Positions 8,009 to 16,960 of a stretch of DNA of 64,000 nt are shown one piece after another. Position numbers and translations under genes: made by a program. The stretch comes from Actinacidiphila glaucinigra (GTDB lineage: Bacteria; Actinomycetota; Actinomycetes; Streptomycetales; Streptomycetaceae): assembly GCF_900188405.1 (NCBI RefSeq), contig NZ_FZOF01000004.1:1-64000 (forward strand), in the 5' to 3' direction. Position 1 is the first letter of the stretch, and every line of letters starts with the position of its first letter. Under the pieces are notes generated by a model. It worked only from the letters and a program-made list of their open reading frames with translations. It had not been told where the DNA came from and ran no database searches.

Positions 8009-9747
8009 TCTTGCTGTCCTTCGTTCGTGCCGTTGGGTTCGTTCGGGTCGTCCCCGCCGCCGGGCCGGCGCGCCGCGGGGGTGTCGCGGCGGCCGCGCAG
8101 CGCGGAGGCGAGCGCGGCGATCAGGGCCATGACGGCGGCCGCGCCGAAGACGGTGACGAGTCCGTGGTGGAAGGGACCGGAGACGAGCGTGGGGAAGAAG
8201 GCGGTTCCGGTCAGGACGTGCACCTGGTGCTCGGGCAGGGTGGCCAGCACCCCGCTGGGCCCGAGCAGGTGGCCGATGGGGTTGTCGCCGAGGAAGGTGG
8301 CGAACAGGGTGCTGACCGGCGGCAGTCCGGCGACCTGCTCGGCGGTGCCGGCGGGCACGCCGTTCGCCCGCAGGCCGCTCTCCAGCGTCCGCGGCAGCGA
8401 GCCGGCCAGCCCGGCGATCATCAGCGAGAAGCACAGGCCGATGGAGAGCGCGGTCCCGGAGTTCTGGAAGGTGGACCGCATGCCCGAGGCGACGCCGCGG
8501 TGTTCGGGCGCGACGCTGCCCATGATCGCCGAGGTGTTCGGGGCCGAGAACATGCCCTGCCCGATGCCGCTCACCAGCAGCAGCGCCGCGAAGGCGGGGT
8601 ACGGGAAGTCGACGGGGAGGGCGAGCAGGCCGACGAACGAGGCCGCCACCAGGACGAGTCCTGTGGTGGAGAACAGCCGCGCGCCGAAGCGGTCCGACAG
8701 GTGCCCTGACACCGGCCCGGCCAGCAGGAAGCCGACGGTAAGCGGCAGCATGAAGATGCCGGCCCACAGGGGCGTCTGCTCGAAGTCGTAGCCGCGCAGC
8801 GGCAGCCAGATGCCCTGCAGCCAGATGATGAGGGTGAACTGCAGGCCGCCGCGGGCGATCGCGGTGAGCAGCACGGCCAGGTTGCCGGCGGCGAACGCCC
8901 TGACGCGGAACAGCGCGAGCTGGAACATCGGTTCCGCGACCCGGGTCTCCGCGAAGCAGAACACCACGAGCAGCAGCACGCCCGCCGCCAGGCCGCCCAG
9001 CACCCACGGGTTGGTCCAGCCCGTGGGGTGGCCGCCGTAGGGCTGGATGCCGTACGTGATGGCGGCGAGCAGTCCCCCGGCCCCCGCGGTGAAGGTGAGG
9101 TTGCCGATCCAGTCGACGCGCCCGGGCTTGCGCGTGCCGGTCTCCCGCAGGCTGCGGTACGACCAGACGGTGCCGACGATGCCGATGGGCACGCTCACCC
9201 AGAACACGGCGCGCCAGTCGATGGTCGCCAGCAGGCCGCCCGCGATCAGCCCGAGGAACTGGCCCGCGAGCGCGGTGATCTGGTTGATGCCCAGCGCCAT
9301 GCCGCGCTGCCGGGCGGGGAAGGCGTCGGTGAGGATGGCCGCGGAGTTCGCGGTCAGCATCGACCCGCCGACGGCCTGCACGATCCGGAAGCCGATCAGC
9401 CACAGGGCGCCGCCCCCGCCCCTGAGCGGGTCGAGGGAGAGCGCGAGCGACGCGCCGGCGAAGATCGCGAAGCCCATGTTGTACATCCGGACCCGGCCGA
9501 ACATGTCGCCGAGCCGGCCAAGCACGACCACCAGCACGGCGGAGACCAGCAGGTAGCCGAGGATCATCCAGAGCAGGTAGCCGATGTTGCCGGGGGCGAG
9601 CGGGTCGAGGCCGATGCCGCGGAAGATGGCCGGCAGGGAGATGATCACGATCGAGGCGTCGATGGTCGCGATCAGCACGCCGAGCGTCGTGTTCGACAGC
9701 GCCACCCACTTGTAGCGGCCGCCGTCGTCCACCCGCGCGGTGGTCAC
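7984..9747 (-). CDS. MFS drug-efflux transporter, DHA2-type (14 TM)
   Basis: A 587-residue inner-membrane proton-driven exporter. The hydrophobic profile fits 14 transmembrane segments. The TM1 motif IDASIVIISLPAI, the loop-2 motif GRLGDMFGRVRMYN (motif A) and motif C in TM5 (ALAGQFLGLIAGGLL) mark the DHA2 multidrug family. The GTG start at 9747 overlaps the MarR stop codon in a 4-base GTGA arrangement, so it is translationally coupled to its regulator. The downstream isochorismatase overlaps its end. Regulation is presumably by the MarR product binding the palindrome at 10207-10220. The exported compound is unknown. Confidence 0.88.
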   Translation of the reverse strand: MTTARVDDGGRYKWVALSNTTLGVLIATIDASIVIISLPAIFRGIGLDPLAPGNIGYLLWMILGYLLVSAVLVVVLGRLGDMFGRVRMYNMGFAIFAGASLALSLDPLRGGGGALWLIGFRIVQAVGGSMLTANSAAILTDAFPARQRGMALGINQITALAGQFLGLIAGGLLATIDWRAVFWVSVPIGIVGTVWSYRSLRETGTRKPGRVDWIGNLTFTAGAGGLLAAITYGIQPYGGHPTGWTNPWVLGGLAAGVLLLVVFCFAETRVAEPMFQLALFRVRAFAAGNLAVLLTAIARGGLQFTLIIWLQGIWLPLRGYDFEQTPLWAGIFMLPLTVGFLLAGPVSGHLSDRFGARLFSTTGLVLVAASFVGLLALPVDFPYPAFAALLLVSGIGQGMFSAPNTSAIMGSVAPEHRGVASGMRSTFQNSGTALSIGLCFSLMIAGLAGSLPRTLESGLRANGVPAGTAEQVAGLPPVSTLFATFLGDNPIGHLLGPSGVLATLPEHQVHVLTGTAFFPTLVSGPFHHGLVTVFGAAAVMALIAALASALRGRRDTPAARRPGGGDDPNEPNGTNEGQQEWRTAHSS

Positions 9748-10193
9748 AGCTTCTCCGCCAGCCGGTCCAGCAGGGGCAGCGCGTCGACGAGCTGCCGCCG
9801 TTCCTCGGCGGTGAACTGCCCTCCCAGCACGGCGGCCAGCCGCTGCACCGACTCCGACCGCCGGTCCGCGAGCACCTTCCGCCCCGCCTCCGTCACCGTC
9901 ATCACGACGCGCCGCCTGTCGTGTGCGTCCGGCCTGCGGCTCACCAGCCCGCGTTCCTCAAGTCCGGCCAGCGTCGTCGCCATCGCCTGCGGGCGCACCC
10001 GCTCCAGCTCGGCCAGCGACCCCGGCGAATCCGGGCCGTCCCGGTCCAGCCGGGCGATCACCGACACCTCCGACAGCGTGACGTCGCCGACGGCGTGCGC
10101 CTGCCGCAAGCGCCGCGCGATCCGCCCCACGCTCAGCCGCAACGCGGCCCCGACCTCGGTCGGCTCACCGGCTTCGAGTGCCTTGGCATCCAT
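9744..10193 (-). CDS. MarR family transcriptional regulator
   Basis: A 149-residue winged-helix repressor, first gene of a three-gene operon with a DHA2 pump and an isochorismatase-like hydrolase. The recognition region (SLAELERVRPQAMATTLAGL) and the wing DAHDRRRVVMTVTEAGR are classic MarR. The ATG at 10193 is chosen over an upstream in-frame TTG at 10217, because the latter lies inside the operator-like palindrome. No clear ribosome site precedes the ATG, so the mRNA may have a very short leader. Expected role: autorepression and release by a small phenolic or drug ligand. Confidence 0.87.
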   Translation of the reverse strand: MDAKALEAGEPTEVGAALRLSVGRIARRLRQAHAVGDVTLSEVSVIARLDRDGPDSPGSLAELERVRPQAMATTLAGLEERGLVSRRPDAHDRRRVVMTVTEAGRKVLADRRSESVQRLAAVLGGQFTAEERRQLVDALPLLDRLAEKL

Positions 10194-10206
10194 ATTCAGT
10201 AACAGT

Positions 10207-10220
10207 AGGTTGATCAATCT
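10207..10220 (-). promoter_or_regulatory. MarR-type operator upstream of the efflux operon
   Basis: AGGTTGATCAATCT is a 14-bp palindrome with one mismatched pair around TTGATCAA, in a locally AT-rich patch just upstream of the marR start. On the minus strand a TTGACC (-35-like) lies about 18 bases before a CAGATT (-10-like) that overlaps this palindrome, which fits autorepression. Confidence 0.5.
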
Positions 10221-10293
10221 GATGTAACTATCCGACTCCGGTCAAGAGCGGGCCAAAAGCCGGCTCCCGCCGAACCGTCCGACAGGGAGGGTC

Positions 10294-11028
10294 ATGGACC
10301 TCGGCAAGCGGCCCATCGGCCGGGTCAGCCTGGACAAGGGATCAAGGGCGACCATCCCCCTGGAGAAGAAGGACCCGGAACCGACCATCGTGGCGTCCCT
10401 CGAATGGGACGGCGGCAGCGACGCACGCCGGAGCCAGGGGGCCGACCTGGACCTCTACGCGCTCTTCGTCCCGGCCGCCGAGGCCGTCCACGGGGCCGAC
10501 CTGCCACCGGGTCACGTCCTGGAGCGTCCCCCCGGCGGGATGCTGAACCACGCCGCCCGGGAGGCGAGGAAGGCACACGGCGCCGAACTCGCCAGGCGTG
10601 TCGACGCCGGGCACGCGGTGTTCTGGAAGAACCTCGGGGCCCTGGACGAGGCGCCGTTCATCCAACTCGACGGCGACTCCCGCGAACCCGGCACCGAGAC
10701 CATCCGCGTCCGGCGCGCCTCCGCGCAGGGATACGCGCTGATCTGCGCCTACAGCGCCGTGTCCAACGGCTTCGGCAGTTTCCGGAGTTACGGCGCCCGC
10801 GCGGTGGTGACCGACGGCCGCGGTTCGACGGTGACCGTTCCCCTGTACGAGGAGAACAGCTTCGCCTACTGGGTCGCCATCGCCTTCATCGATTTCACGG
10901 ATCCGGGAGGAGTGGGCATCCAGCACGTCGAGCGCTACGGCCGGCGGTGGTCCGAGAGCCGTCCCGTCCTGCACACGGACGGAACGATCGTCATGGACCG
11001 GGGCCCCGCGCAGTTCAAACGAGGGTGA
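10294..11028 (+). CDS. TerD-family (tellurium resistance / stress) protein
   Basis: A 244-residue cytoplasmic protein of the TerD/CABP superfamily. The N-terminal block VSLDKGSRATIPLEK and the segment EWDGGSDARRSQGADLDLYALF give the calcium-binding Asp-rich loop of Ter domains. IQLDGDSREPGTETIRV is the second conserved stretch. Ter proteins support resistance to tellurite, phage and membrane or redox stress in Streptomyces. An insertion rich in His/Ala-Arg (about residues 77-110) is larger than in a minimal TerD. GGGAGG lies six bases before the ATG. It is monocistronic, divergent from marR and just upstream of the siderophore operon. Confidence 0.72.
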   Translation: MDLGKRPIGRVSLDKGSRATIPLEKKDPEPTIVASLEWDGGSDARRSQGADLDLYALFVPAAEAVHGADLPPGHVLERPPGGMLNHAAREARKAHGAELARRVDAGHAVFWKNLGALDEAPFIQLDGDSREPGTETIRVRRASAQGYALICAYSAVSNGFGSFRSYGARAVVTDGRGSTVTVPLYEENSFAYWVAIAFIDFTDPGGVGIQHVERYGRRWSESRPVLHTDGTIVMDRGPAQFKRG

Positions 11029-11076
11029 CGGGGGCGCCCGGGACCCCCCGCTTGCGGGAGACCCACAGACAGCGCA

Positions 11077-11095
11077 TAAGGTTAGGCTCGCCTAA
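11077..11095 (+). promoter_or_regulatory. DmdR/IdeR-type iron box
   Basis: The 19-bp element matches the Streptomyces DmdR consensus TTAGGTTAGGCTCACCTAA at 17 of 19 positions and retains the palindromic TTAGGCTNRCCTAA core. It lies 35 bases upstream of the lipoprotein ATG, where an iron-loaded DtxR-family repressor would block transcription. It predicts derepression of the downstream uptake operon under iron limitation. Confidence 0.88.
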
Positions 11096-11129
11096 TACTT
11101 CAAAGGTGAACCACGTACAGGAGCTCCAC

Positions 11130-12185
11130 ATGTCTGTTCGGCGCCGCGGCTCAGCCGCCGTCGCTGTCGCCATCGCCGCCGCGCTGTCCCTCGCGGCCTG
11201 CGGTGGGTCCAGCAGCAACGGGAAGGAGGGCAGCGCAGCCGCCTCGGCGACCGCCGGGTCCAAGGACTCCAAGTCCGTCGCGCAGGGCGGCGAGGACTTC
11301 GGGGACGCCGCGGAGAAGACCGCCGCGATGGGCACCACCGCCAAGCCGGGCGAGTGGCCGCGGACCATCACGCACGCCATGGGCAGCACCGTCCTCAAGG
11401 CGCAGCCGAAGCGCGTCGTCGTCCTGGACGTGGGTGAGCTCGACAACGTCGTCTCGCTCGGCATCAAGCCGGTCGGCCTCGCGCCCACCGAGGGTTCACC
11501 GGAGCTCCCGTCCTACCTCGACGGGAAGGCGGGCAAGCCCGCGAACATCGGCACCATCAACAGCCTCAACCTCGAGGCGATCGCCGCGCTCAAGCCGGAC
11601 CTGATCCTGGGCAGCCAGCTGCGCGCCGCCGACTCCTACGACGAGCTCTCGCAGATCGCGCCGACCGTCTTCTCCATCCGCCCCGGCTTCACGTGGAAGG
11701 AGAACTACCTCCTCAACGCCGCCGCGCTGGACAAGACCGCGCAGGCCAAGGCGAACCTGGACGCCTACGCGAAGAAGGCGTCGGACCTCGGCACGAAGCT
11801 GGGCGCCGACAAGCCGGTCGTGTCGATGGTGCGTTACATGCCCGAGGGCAAGATCCGCCTCTACGCGAACGACTCCTTCATCGGCACCATCCTCAAGGAC
11901 GTCGGCATCCCGCGGCCGAAGAACCAGGACATCGAGGACCTGGCCGCCGAGATCAGCGCCGAGAACATCGACCAGGCCGACGCCGACTACATCTTCACCG
12001 GCGTCTACGGCGACCCCAAGGCCACCGAGAAGTCCAAGGCCCAGGGCAACCCGCTGTGGAAGAACCTGAAGGCGGTCAAGGACGGCCACGCCTTCGACGT
12101 CCCGGACGAGACCTGGTACCTCGGGCTCGGGGTCACCGCGGCCGACGCGGTCCTCGACGACCTGGAGAAGCACCTCACGGCCTGA
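11130..12185 (+). CDS. Fe(III)-siderophore ABC transporter substrate-binding lipoprotein
   Basis: A 351-residue extracytoplasmic receptor of the FecB/FhuD-like class III binding-protein family. It has a lipoprotein signal with lipobox LAAC (Cys24), a low-complexity Ser/Gly/Lys linker to about residue 70, and two lobes beginning KRVVVLDVGELDNVVSLGIKPVG, joined by a rigid helix. AGGAG precedes the ATG by seven bases. It is the first gene of an iron-box-controlled operon with two FecCD-type permeases and an ATPase. A strong hairpin separates it from the permease genes. The bound siderophore (catecholate, hydroxamate or other) cannot be told from sequence. Confidence 0.92.
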   Translation: MSVRRRGSAAVAVAIAAALSLAACGGSSSNGKEGSAAASATAGSKDSKSVAQGGEDFGDAAEKTAAMGTTAKPGEWPRTITHAMGSTVLKAQPKRVVVLDVGELDNVVSLGIKPVGLAPTEGSPELPSYLDGKAGKPANIGTINSLNLEAIAALKPDLILGSQLRAADSYDELSQIAPTVFSIRPGFTWKENYLLNAAALDKTAQAKANLDAYAKKASDLGTKLGADKPVVSMVRYMPEGKIRLYANDSFIGTILKDVGIPRPKNQDIEDLAAEISAENIDQADADYIFTGVYGDPKATEKSKAQGNPLWKNLKAVKDGHAFDVPDETWYLGLGVTAADAVLDDLEKHLTA

Positions 12186-12209
12186 GCCTCCAGGCTGCTC
12201 CAGAGCCGT

Positions 12210-12253
12210 GCGCCGGGCGCCGGCGGGCCGTCGTGCCCGCCGGTGCCCGGCGC
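12210..12253 (+). terminator. Intercistronic hairpin (attenuator) in the siderophore operon
   Basis: A 19-bp stem with one mismatch (12210-12228 pairing with 12235-12253) and a six-base loop lies between the binding-protein and permease genes. Such a structure would stop or stall part of the transcripts and protect the upstream message, giving more receptor than permease. Confidence 0.6.
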
Positions 12254-12295
12254 CCGTACGACACTCGAACCGGAAAGAGAGAGTGAGCTCGGCGC

Positions 12296-13300
12296 ATGGC
12301 GCGACCGACCCGTCGCCGTATCGCCTGGCTGGTGGGGTGCGCGGTGATGCTGCTGATCGCCGTCCTGCTGAGCCTGGCCGTCGGCAGCCGTCAGATCGCC
12401 CCCGGCGAGGTGGTCCAGGCCCTGCTGCACGGCGGCACCACCGACGACGCCCAGGTGGTGCGGGCGCTGCGCGTACCGCGCACCGTCATCGGCGTGCTGG
12501 CCGGCGCCGCCCTCGCCGTGGCCGGGACCGTGATGCAGGGCATCACCCGCAACCCCATCGCCGAACCCGGCATCCTGGGCGTCAGCCAGGGCGCGTCCGT
12601 CGGGGTGGTGTGCGCGATCGCGTTCCTCGGCGTGCACACCCTCACCGGTTACGTCTGGTTCGCCTTCGTGGGCGCGGCGGTCGCCTCCGTCGCCGTCTAC
12701 GCCGTCGCCGCGGGCGGTTACCGCGGGGCCTCCCCCGTGAAACTGGCGCTCGCGGGCGCAGCGATGAACGCCTTCCTCGCCTCCGTGGTCTCCGGGATCG
12801 TCACCACCGACGCCCACGCCCTGGACGAGTTCCGGTTCTGGCAGGTCGGCTCGATCAGCGGCCGCGGCAGCGACGTCATCGGCCAGATCTGGCCGTTCGT
12901 GGCCGCCGGACTGCTCCTGGCCGCGGTGCTGGCCCGGGGCCTGGACGCGCTCGCGCTCGGCGACGACGCGGCCAAGGGCCTCGGCCACAACGTGGCGCTG
13001 CTGCGCGTCCTGGGCGCGGTGGGGGCGACCGTGCTGACCGGCGCCGCCGTCGCGGCCGTGGGCCCGATCGCCTTCACCGGCCTGGCCGTTCCGCACATCG
13101 CCCGGGCCCTGGTCGGTGCGGCGCACCGCTGGGTGCTCCCGGTGGCCGCCCTCCTGGGACCGGTGATGATCCTCGCCTCCGATGTGCTCGGCCGTATCGT
13201 CTTCCCGCCCTCGGAGGTGCCGGTGGCCGTCATGACCGCCCTGCTCGGCGTGCCCTTCCTCATCGCGCTGGTACGGCGCCGGACGGTGGTCGCCGCATGA
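12296..13300 (+). CDS. Fe-siderophore ABC transporter permease 1 (FecCD family)
   Basis: A 334-residue BtuC-like membrane subunit with about ten transmembrane helices. Conserved family blocks are visible: LRVPRTVIGVLAGAALAVAGT, the GITRNPIAEPGILGVSQGAS loop and, near the end, GPIAFTGLAVPHIAR, which contacts the ATPase. The ATG at 12296 is chosen because the nearby GTG at 12283 is in another frame. Its stop overlaps the next permease start in an ATGA quartet. It pairs with the second permease to form a heterodimeric channel for the ferric-siderophore delivered by the lipoprotein. Confidence 0.92.
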   Translation: MARPTRRRIAWLVGCAVMLLIAVLLSLAVGSRQIAPGEVVQALLHGGTTDDAQVVRALRVPRTVIGVLAGAALAVAGTVMQGITRNPIAEPGILGVSQGASVGVVCAIAFLGVHTLTGYVWFAFVGAAVASVAVYAVAAGGYRGASPVKLALAGAAMNAFLASVVSGIVTTDAHALDEFRFWQVGSISGRGSDVIGQIWPFVAAGLLLAAVLARGLDALALGDDAAKGLGHNVALLRVLGAVGATVLTGAAVAAVGPIAFTGLAVPHIARALVGAAHRWVLPVAALLGPVMILASDVLGRIVFPPSEVPVAVMTALLGVPFLIALVRRRTVVAA

Positions 13301-14433
13301 GCCGCACGACCCCCACGAGTCCCGAGAACACGAACCCCGCGAACACCGTGGCGCGGGACTCCTCGCCGGCCGCCGCCGGCCGACGGGTGCGCCCGGCGGG
13401 GCACGCCGTCCTGCGCCGCGGGCGCGGCAGCCTCCTCGTCCACCGCAGGGCCGTGCTCGTCGCCGTCGTGCTCGCCGTGCTGCTGGCCGCGGCCGTCGTG
13501 GTCTACCTCTGCGTCGGCGAGTCCTTCGTCTCCCCGGTGGAGGTCGTCAACGTCCTCCTCGGCCGGCCCAGCCCCGACCAACTCGTCGTCGGCACGCTGC
13601 GACTGCCGCGGCTGGTCGTGGGCCTGCTCGCCGGGCTCGCCTTCGGCGTCGCCGGGGCGCTGGTGCAGACCGTCGCACGCAACCCGCTGGCCAGCCCCGA
13701 CGTCATCGGCGTCACCCACGGCGCGGGCGCCGCGACGGTCGCCGCGATGAGCTTCGGCCTCGTCTCGTACACCGCGCTCCCCTATGTGTCGATCGCGGGC
13801 GGACTCGCGGCGGCGCTGCTGGTCTACGTGTTCGCCTGGCGCCGCGGACTGCACGCCTCACGCTTCGTCCTCGTCGGGATCGGCGTCTCGGTCGCCCTGG
13901 GCTCGCTGACCCAACTCTTCCTCACCAAGGGTGACTTCATCGTCGCCCAGCAGGCCAAGGTCTGGCTGACGGGCTCGCTCAACAGCCGCGGCTACGACCA
14001 GGCCGCTCCCCTGGCGACGGTGCTCCTGCTGGCGGTCCCCGCGGCGCTGTGGGCGGCCAGGGCCCAGCGCGGGGCCTCCTTCGACGACGACACCGCCGTG
14101 GCCCTCGGCATCCGGCTGGACCGGGTGCGGCTCGGCCTGACCGCGCTCGGCATCGTCCTGGCCTCCGTGGCGACGGGAGCCACCGGACCGGTCGACTTCG
14201 TCGCCCTCCTCGCCCCGCAGATCGCCCGGCGGCTGACCCGCACGGCGCACATCCCGCTGCTGTCCTCGGCGCTGACGGGCGCGCTCGTGGTCGTCGTCGC
14301 CGACCTGCTGGCCCGGCGCCTGTTCTCCCCCGTCGAACTCCCCGTCGGCGTCCTCACCGCAGCGGTGGGCGCCCCGTACCTGATGTGGCTGATCGCCCGC
14401 ACCCGCAGCCGTTCCGGAGGCACCACCCCATGA
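13297..14433 (+). CDS. Fe-siderophore ABC transporter permease 2 (FecCD family)
   Basis: A 378-residue second membrane subunit. The first ~45 residues form a hydrophilic, Arg/Pro-rich N-terminus longer than usual. After that come the FecCD blocks [38 protein letters not shown] and [17 protein letters not shown] (ATPase contact). About ten transmembrane helices are expected. It is coupled to both neighbours by ATGA overlaps, indicating one polycistronic unit and a 1:1 stoichiometry with permease 1. Confidence 0.92.
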   Translation: MSRTTPTSPENTNPANTVARDSSPAAAGRRVRPAGHAVLRRGRGSLLVHRRAVLVAVVLAVLLAAAVVVYLCVGESFVSPVEVVNVLLGRPSPDQLVVGTLRLPRLVVGLLAGLAFGVAGALVQTVARNPLASPDVIGVTHGAGAATVAAMSFGLVSYTALPYVSIAGGLAAALLVYVFAWRRGLHASRFVLVGIGVSVALGSLTQLFLTKGDFIVAQQAKVWLTGSLNSRGYDQAAPLATVLLLAVPAALWAARAQRGASFDDDTAVALGIRLDRVRLGLTALGIVLASVATGATGPVDFVALLAPQIARRLTRTAHIPLLSSALTGALVVVVADLLARRLFSPVELPVGVLTAAVGAPYLMWLIARTRSRSGGTTP

Positions 14434-15239
14434 GCCGTACCAGCCGACTCACCGCCCGGGCACTGACCCTGGCGTACGAGGACCGCACCGTCGTCGACGG
14501 CCTGGACCTGGAGATCCCGGACGGCCGCGTCACCGTCATCGTCGGCCCCAACGCCTGCGGCAAGTCCACGCTGCTGCGCGCGCTGGGCCGGCTGCTCAAG
14601 CCCCGCTCCGGCACGGTCCTGCTGGACGGCACAGAACTCGCCCGCATCCCCGGCCGGCAGATCGCCCGCACGGTCGGCGTACTGCCGCAGAGCCCCACGC
14701 CGCCGGACGGCATCACCGTCGCCGACCTCGTGGCGCGCGGGCGCCAGCCCCACCAGAAGTGGTGGCAGCAGTGGTCCGAGGCCGACGAACGCGCCGTCGC
14801 CGAGGCATTGGAGCACACGGGCACCGCCGACCTCGCGGACCGGCCGGTCGACGAGCTGTCCGGCGGGCAGCGCCAGCGGGTGTGGATCGCCATGGCCCTG
14901 GCGCAGGAGACCGATCTGCTCCTGCTGGACGAGCCGACCACCTACCTCGACATCGCCCACCAGGTCGAGGTGCTGGACCTGGTCCGCCGCCTCAACCATG
15001 GGCGCGGGCGCACGGTCGTCGCGGTGCTCCACGACCTCAACCAGGCCGCCCGCTACGCCGACCATCTCATCGCCATGAAGGCCGGCCGCATCGTCGCCGA
15101 GGGCCCGCCCCGCGACATCGTCACGGCCGAACTCGTCCATGAGGTCTTCGGCCTCACGTCCGTCATCGTCCCCGACCCCGTCACCGGCAGCCCCCTCGTC
15201 GTCCCCGGAGTCCCCTGGCAGCCCGCGGCGGCCGACTGA
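14430..15239 (+). CDS. Fe-siderophore ABC transporter ATP-binding protein (FepC/FhuC type)
   Basis: A 269-residue cytoplasmic ATPase. Walker [10 protein letters not shown] is at about residues 38-46, the signature is LSGGQRQR, Walker [13 protein letters not shown] and the switch VLHDLNQA, all typical of the FepC/FhuC/BtuD class. It starts inside the permease stop codon (ATGA). It energises the two-permease channel. The operon is presumably controlled by the iron box in front of the lipoprotein gene. Confidence 0.94.
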   Translation: MSRTSRLTARALTLAYEDRTVVDGLDLEIPDGRVTVIVGPNACGKSTLLRALGRLLKPRSGTVLLDGTELARIPGRQIARTVGVLPQSPTPPDGITVADLVARGRQPHQKWWQQWSEADERAVAEALEHTGTADLADRPVDELSGGQRQRVWIAMALAQETDLLLLDEPTTYLDIAHQVEVLDLVRRLNHGRGRTVVAVLHDLNQAARYADHLIAMKAGRIVAEGPPRDIVTAELVHEVFGLTSVIVPDPVTGSPLVVPGVPWQPAAAD

Positions 15240-15240
15240 C

Positions 15241-15273
15241 GCGCTCCCGCGTCACCCGGCACGGCGGGAGCGC
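15241..15273 (+). terminator. Terminator after the siderophore operon
   Basis: A perfect 10-bp stem (GCGCTCCCGC, 15241-15250, with 15264-15273) and a 13-nt loop start two bases after the ATPase stop codon. It separates the uptake operon from the small gene at 15298. Confidence 0.6.
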
Positions 15274-15297
15274 GGCGGGCTCCGCCATACTGCCCGG

Positions 15298-15615
15298 ATG
15301 ACCGCACCGACCGGCCCCGTGATCCTCTTCGACGACGACCTCTACATGTACGTCCTCGCGAACGCGGCCCACGCGGAGGCCTACTGGGAGGAGCCGGGCG
15401 AGTACACCCGCGGATTCGACGCGCGGGCCCGCCCCCTGCGCATGACGGGCGAACCCCACCGGGTCACCCTCGAACTCACGGGCGCCGCACCGGACGAGGC
15501 GGCTCTGCGCCGCCTGGTCGCCGACCACTACCGTCGCTTCCTCCCCCGCGAGGCGCCGCCGCGGGCGGCCGGTCTGGCGGAGTTCGTGGCGTCGCTGCCC
15601 CTCGACGCGGGCTGA
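15298..15615 (+). CDS. Small hypothetical protein, 105 aa
   Basis: I do not recognise the family. The protein is acidic and soluble and begins VILFDDDLYMYVLANAAHAEAYWEE. It has an amphipathic C-terminal half ending in VASLPLDAG and no cysteines. It sits directly behind the siderophore operon on the same strand, with a hairpin between, so partial read-through could link it to iron uptake. The ATG at 15298 is the only well-placed start. It ends 23 bases before the convergent HEAT-like gene. The function is unknown. Confidence 0.6.
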   Translation: MTAPTGPVILFDDDLYMYVLANAAHAEAYWEEPGEYTRGFDARARPLRMTGEPHRVTLELTGAAPDEAALRRLVADHYRRFLPREAPPRAAGLAEFVASLPLDAG

Positions 15616-15638
15616 GGCGGCGCGCCGTCAGGCGGGCA

Positions 15639-16793
15639 TCAGGATGACGGCGTCGCCGCCCCGGCGGCGAGGAGGGCGCGCAGCGGGTCCCGCTGCGTGG
15701 GCAGTCCGGCGGACCGCAGCCAGGAGACGCGGTTGGCGATGTCGCCCCAGCAGGCGTCCCGGTCGGCCAGGGCCCGCAGGTACGCCTGCTGGGCGGCCGT
15801 CAGGGGACGGCCGGGCGCGTACGGCTCGGGGAAGGCGGAGGCGAGGAGCGGGCCCCAATCGCTGTCGACGGTGTACTGGCCGCACATCGGGACGAGCGCC
15901 AGGGCGGCCGGGAGGACCTCGTCGAAGTGCCGGGCCCGGTCGAGCAGTCCGCGGAGCAGGGTGAAGCGGAACCAGCCGTCGAAGTGGGGCAGCGGCTCGT
16001 CGAACCACGCGTCGGCGGCCGCGGGGTCGGCGAGCGCGTCGAGCAGGGCCCGCACGGCGCCGGGGGCGGTGGTACCCAGGGCGGCGCAGGCGCGCACCGC
16101 CGGGTCGGCGTCCGTCAGGAGCCCGCCGGTGTCACGGCCCCAGGAGCCCAGCGACAGGAGGGCGCCGGCCCGTTCGCGGCGGTCGCCGTCGCCCCTGGCG
16201 ATCCGCTCCAGTCGTTCGGCCGCGGCCGGTATGCGGTCGGCGAGTTCGGGTGCCCGGAGCAGATGCGTCACGGCGCCGAGGGCCGCCTCCCTGACGATGC
16301 CGTCCGCGTCGTCCAGCCAGGGCGCGACCGCGTCGAACAGTTGCGGACGAACGGCACGGCACGCCTCGATCGCCGCGATCTCCTCGGCCCACTCCTCGCC
16401 GTCGTCCTCCTGGTCCTCCCCGTCGTCCTCGTACGCCGCGGATTCGGCGAGTTCGCCCAGCCATTCCAGGAGCGCGGCGCGCAGCGGCCGGACCCGGTCG
16501 TCCCAGGGGGAGAATCTCTCGTGAACCGCGAGTGTGCGGGCGTCGTTCAGGATGCCCGCGACGAACAGCGCGGCCGGCGCGGTGGCGGAGTACAACGACC
16601 CTTGGTGCAGGACGGACATCTCCAGCCGGCCGAGCGACTCCGCCTGCACCTCCGGGTCGTCGTGGAGGAGGCCGAGCAGATCGTCCGGGGTGCCGTCGGC
16701 GGGCCCGTACGCGTGGGTGAGTGCGGCCCAGTCGGTCGACGCCAACAGGGCGGCGGGTTCGGGCAGTGCGGCGGTGGCGTCGTTCGCGGACAT
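15639..16793 (-). CDS. HEAT-repeat-like protein, 384 aa
   Basis: A soluble, strongly acidic all-helical protein. Repeating blocks of ~35 residues (VRPQLFDAVAPWLDDADGIV, then EAALGAVTHLLRAPELADRI, then RERAGALLSLGSW) look like HEAT/PBS-lyase-type repeats. A very acidic stretch (EDDGEDQEDDGEEWAEE) lies in the middle, at about residues 145-165. Such proteins are usually scaffolds; no catalytic motif is visible. The ATG at 16793 is the start consistent with the conserved frame. It is monocistronic, divergent from the LAETG protein and convergent with the 105-aa gene. Confidence 0.68.
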   Translation of the reverse strand: MSANDATAALPEPAALLASTDWAALTHAYGPADGTPDDLLGLLHDDPEVQAESLGRLEMSVLHQGSLYSATAPAALFVAGILNDARTLAVHERFSPWDDRVRPLRAALLEWLGELAESAAYEDDGEDQEDDGEEWAEEIAAIEACRAVRPQLFDAVAPWLDDADGIVREAALGAVTHLLRAPELADRIPAAAERLERIARGDGDRRERAGALLSLGSWGRDTGGLLTDADPAVRACAALGTTAPGAVRALLDALADPAAADAWFDEPLPHFDGWFRFTLLRGLLDRARHFDEVLPAALALVPMCGQYTVDSDWGPLLASAFPEPYAPGRPLTAAQQAYLRALADRDACWGDIANRVSWLRSAGLPTQRDPLRALLAAGAATPSS

Positions 16794-16910
16794 GGCGGCA
16801 GTCTGGCGCGGAGCTCGGACAACGGCCGCGCACATCAGGCGAATCCGGCTCTTTCCCCCGTGTTTCCACGTTAGCTGTGGGGCGGCAGTGAGCGGTGTGA
16901 AGAGGGGGAG

Positions 16911-16916
16911 TAGATT
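16911..16916 (+). promoter_or_regulatory. Candidate -10 box of the LAETG surface-protein gene
   Basis: TAGATT, a good Streptomyces housekeeping -10, lies 45 bases before the GTG start. The -35 region (GTGAGC, 17 bases upstream) is weak, so this is tentative. Confidence 0.4.
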
Positions 16917-16960
16917 GCGCCTGCCATTGGCATCGGATTTAGCGACAGCCTGGAGAACTT

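Noticed and set aside
10196..10217. TTG at 10217 as the marR start
   Set aside because: It falls inside the operator-like palindrome and adds a hydrophobic leader unlike MarR proteins; the ATG at 10193 is preferred.
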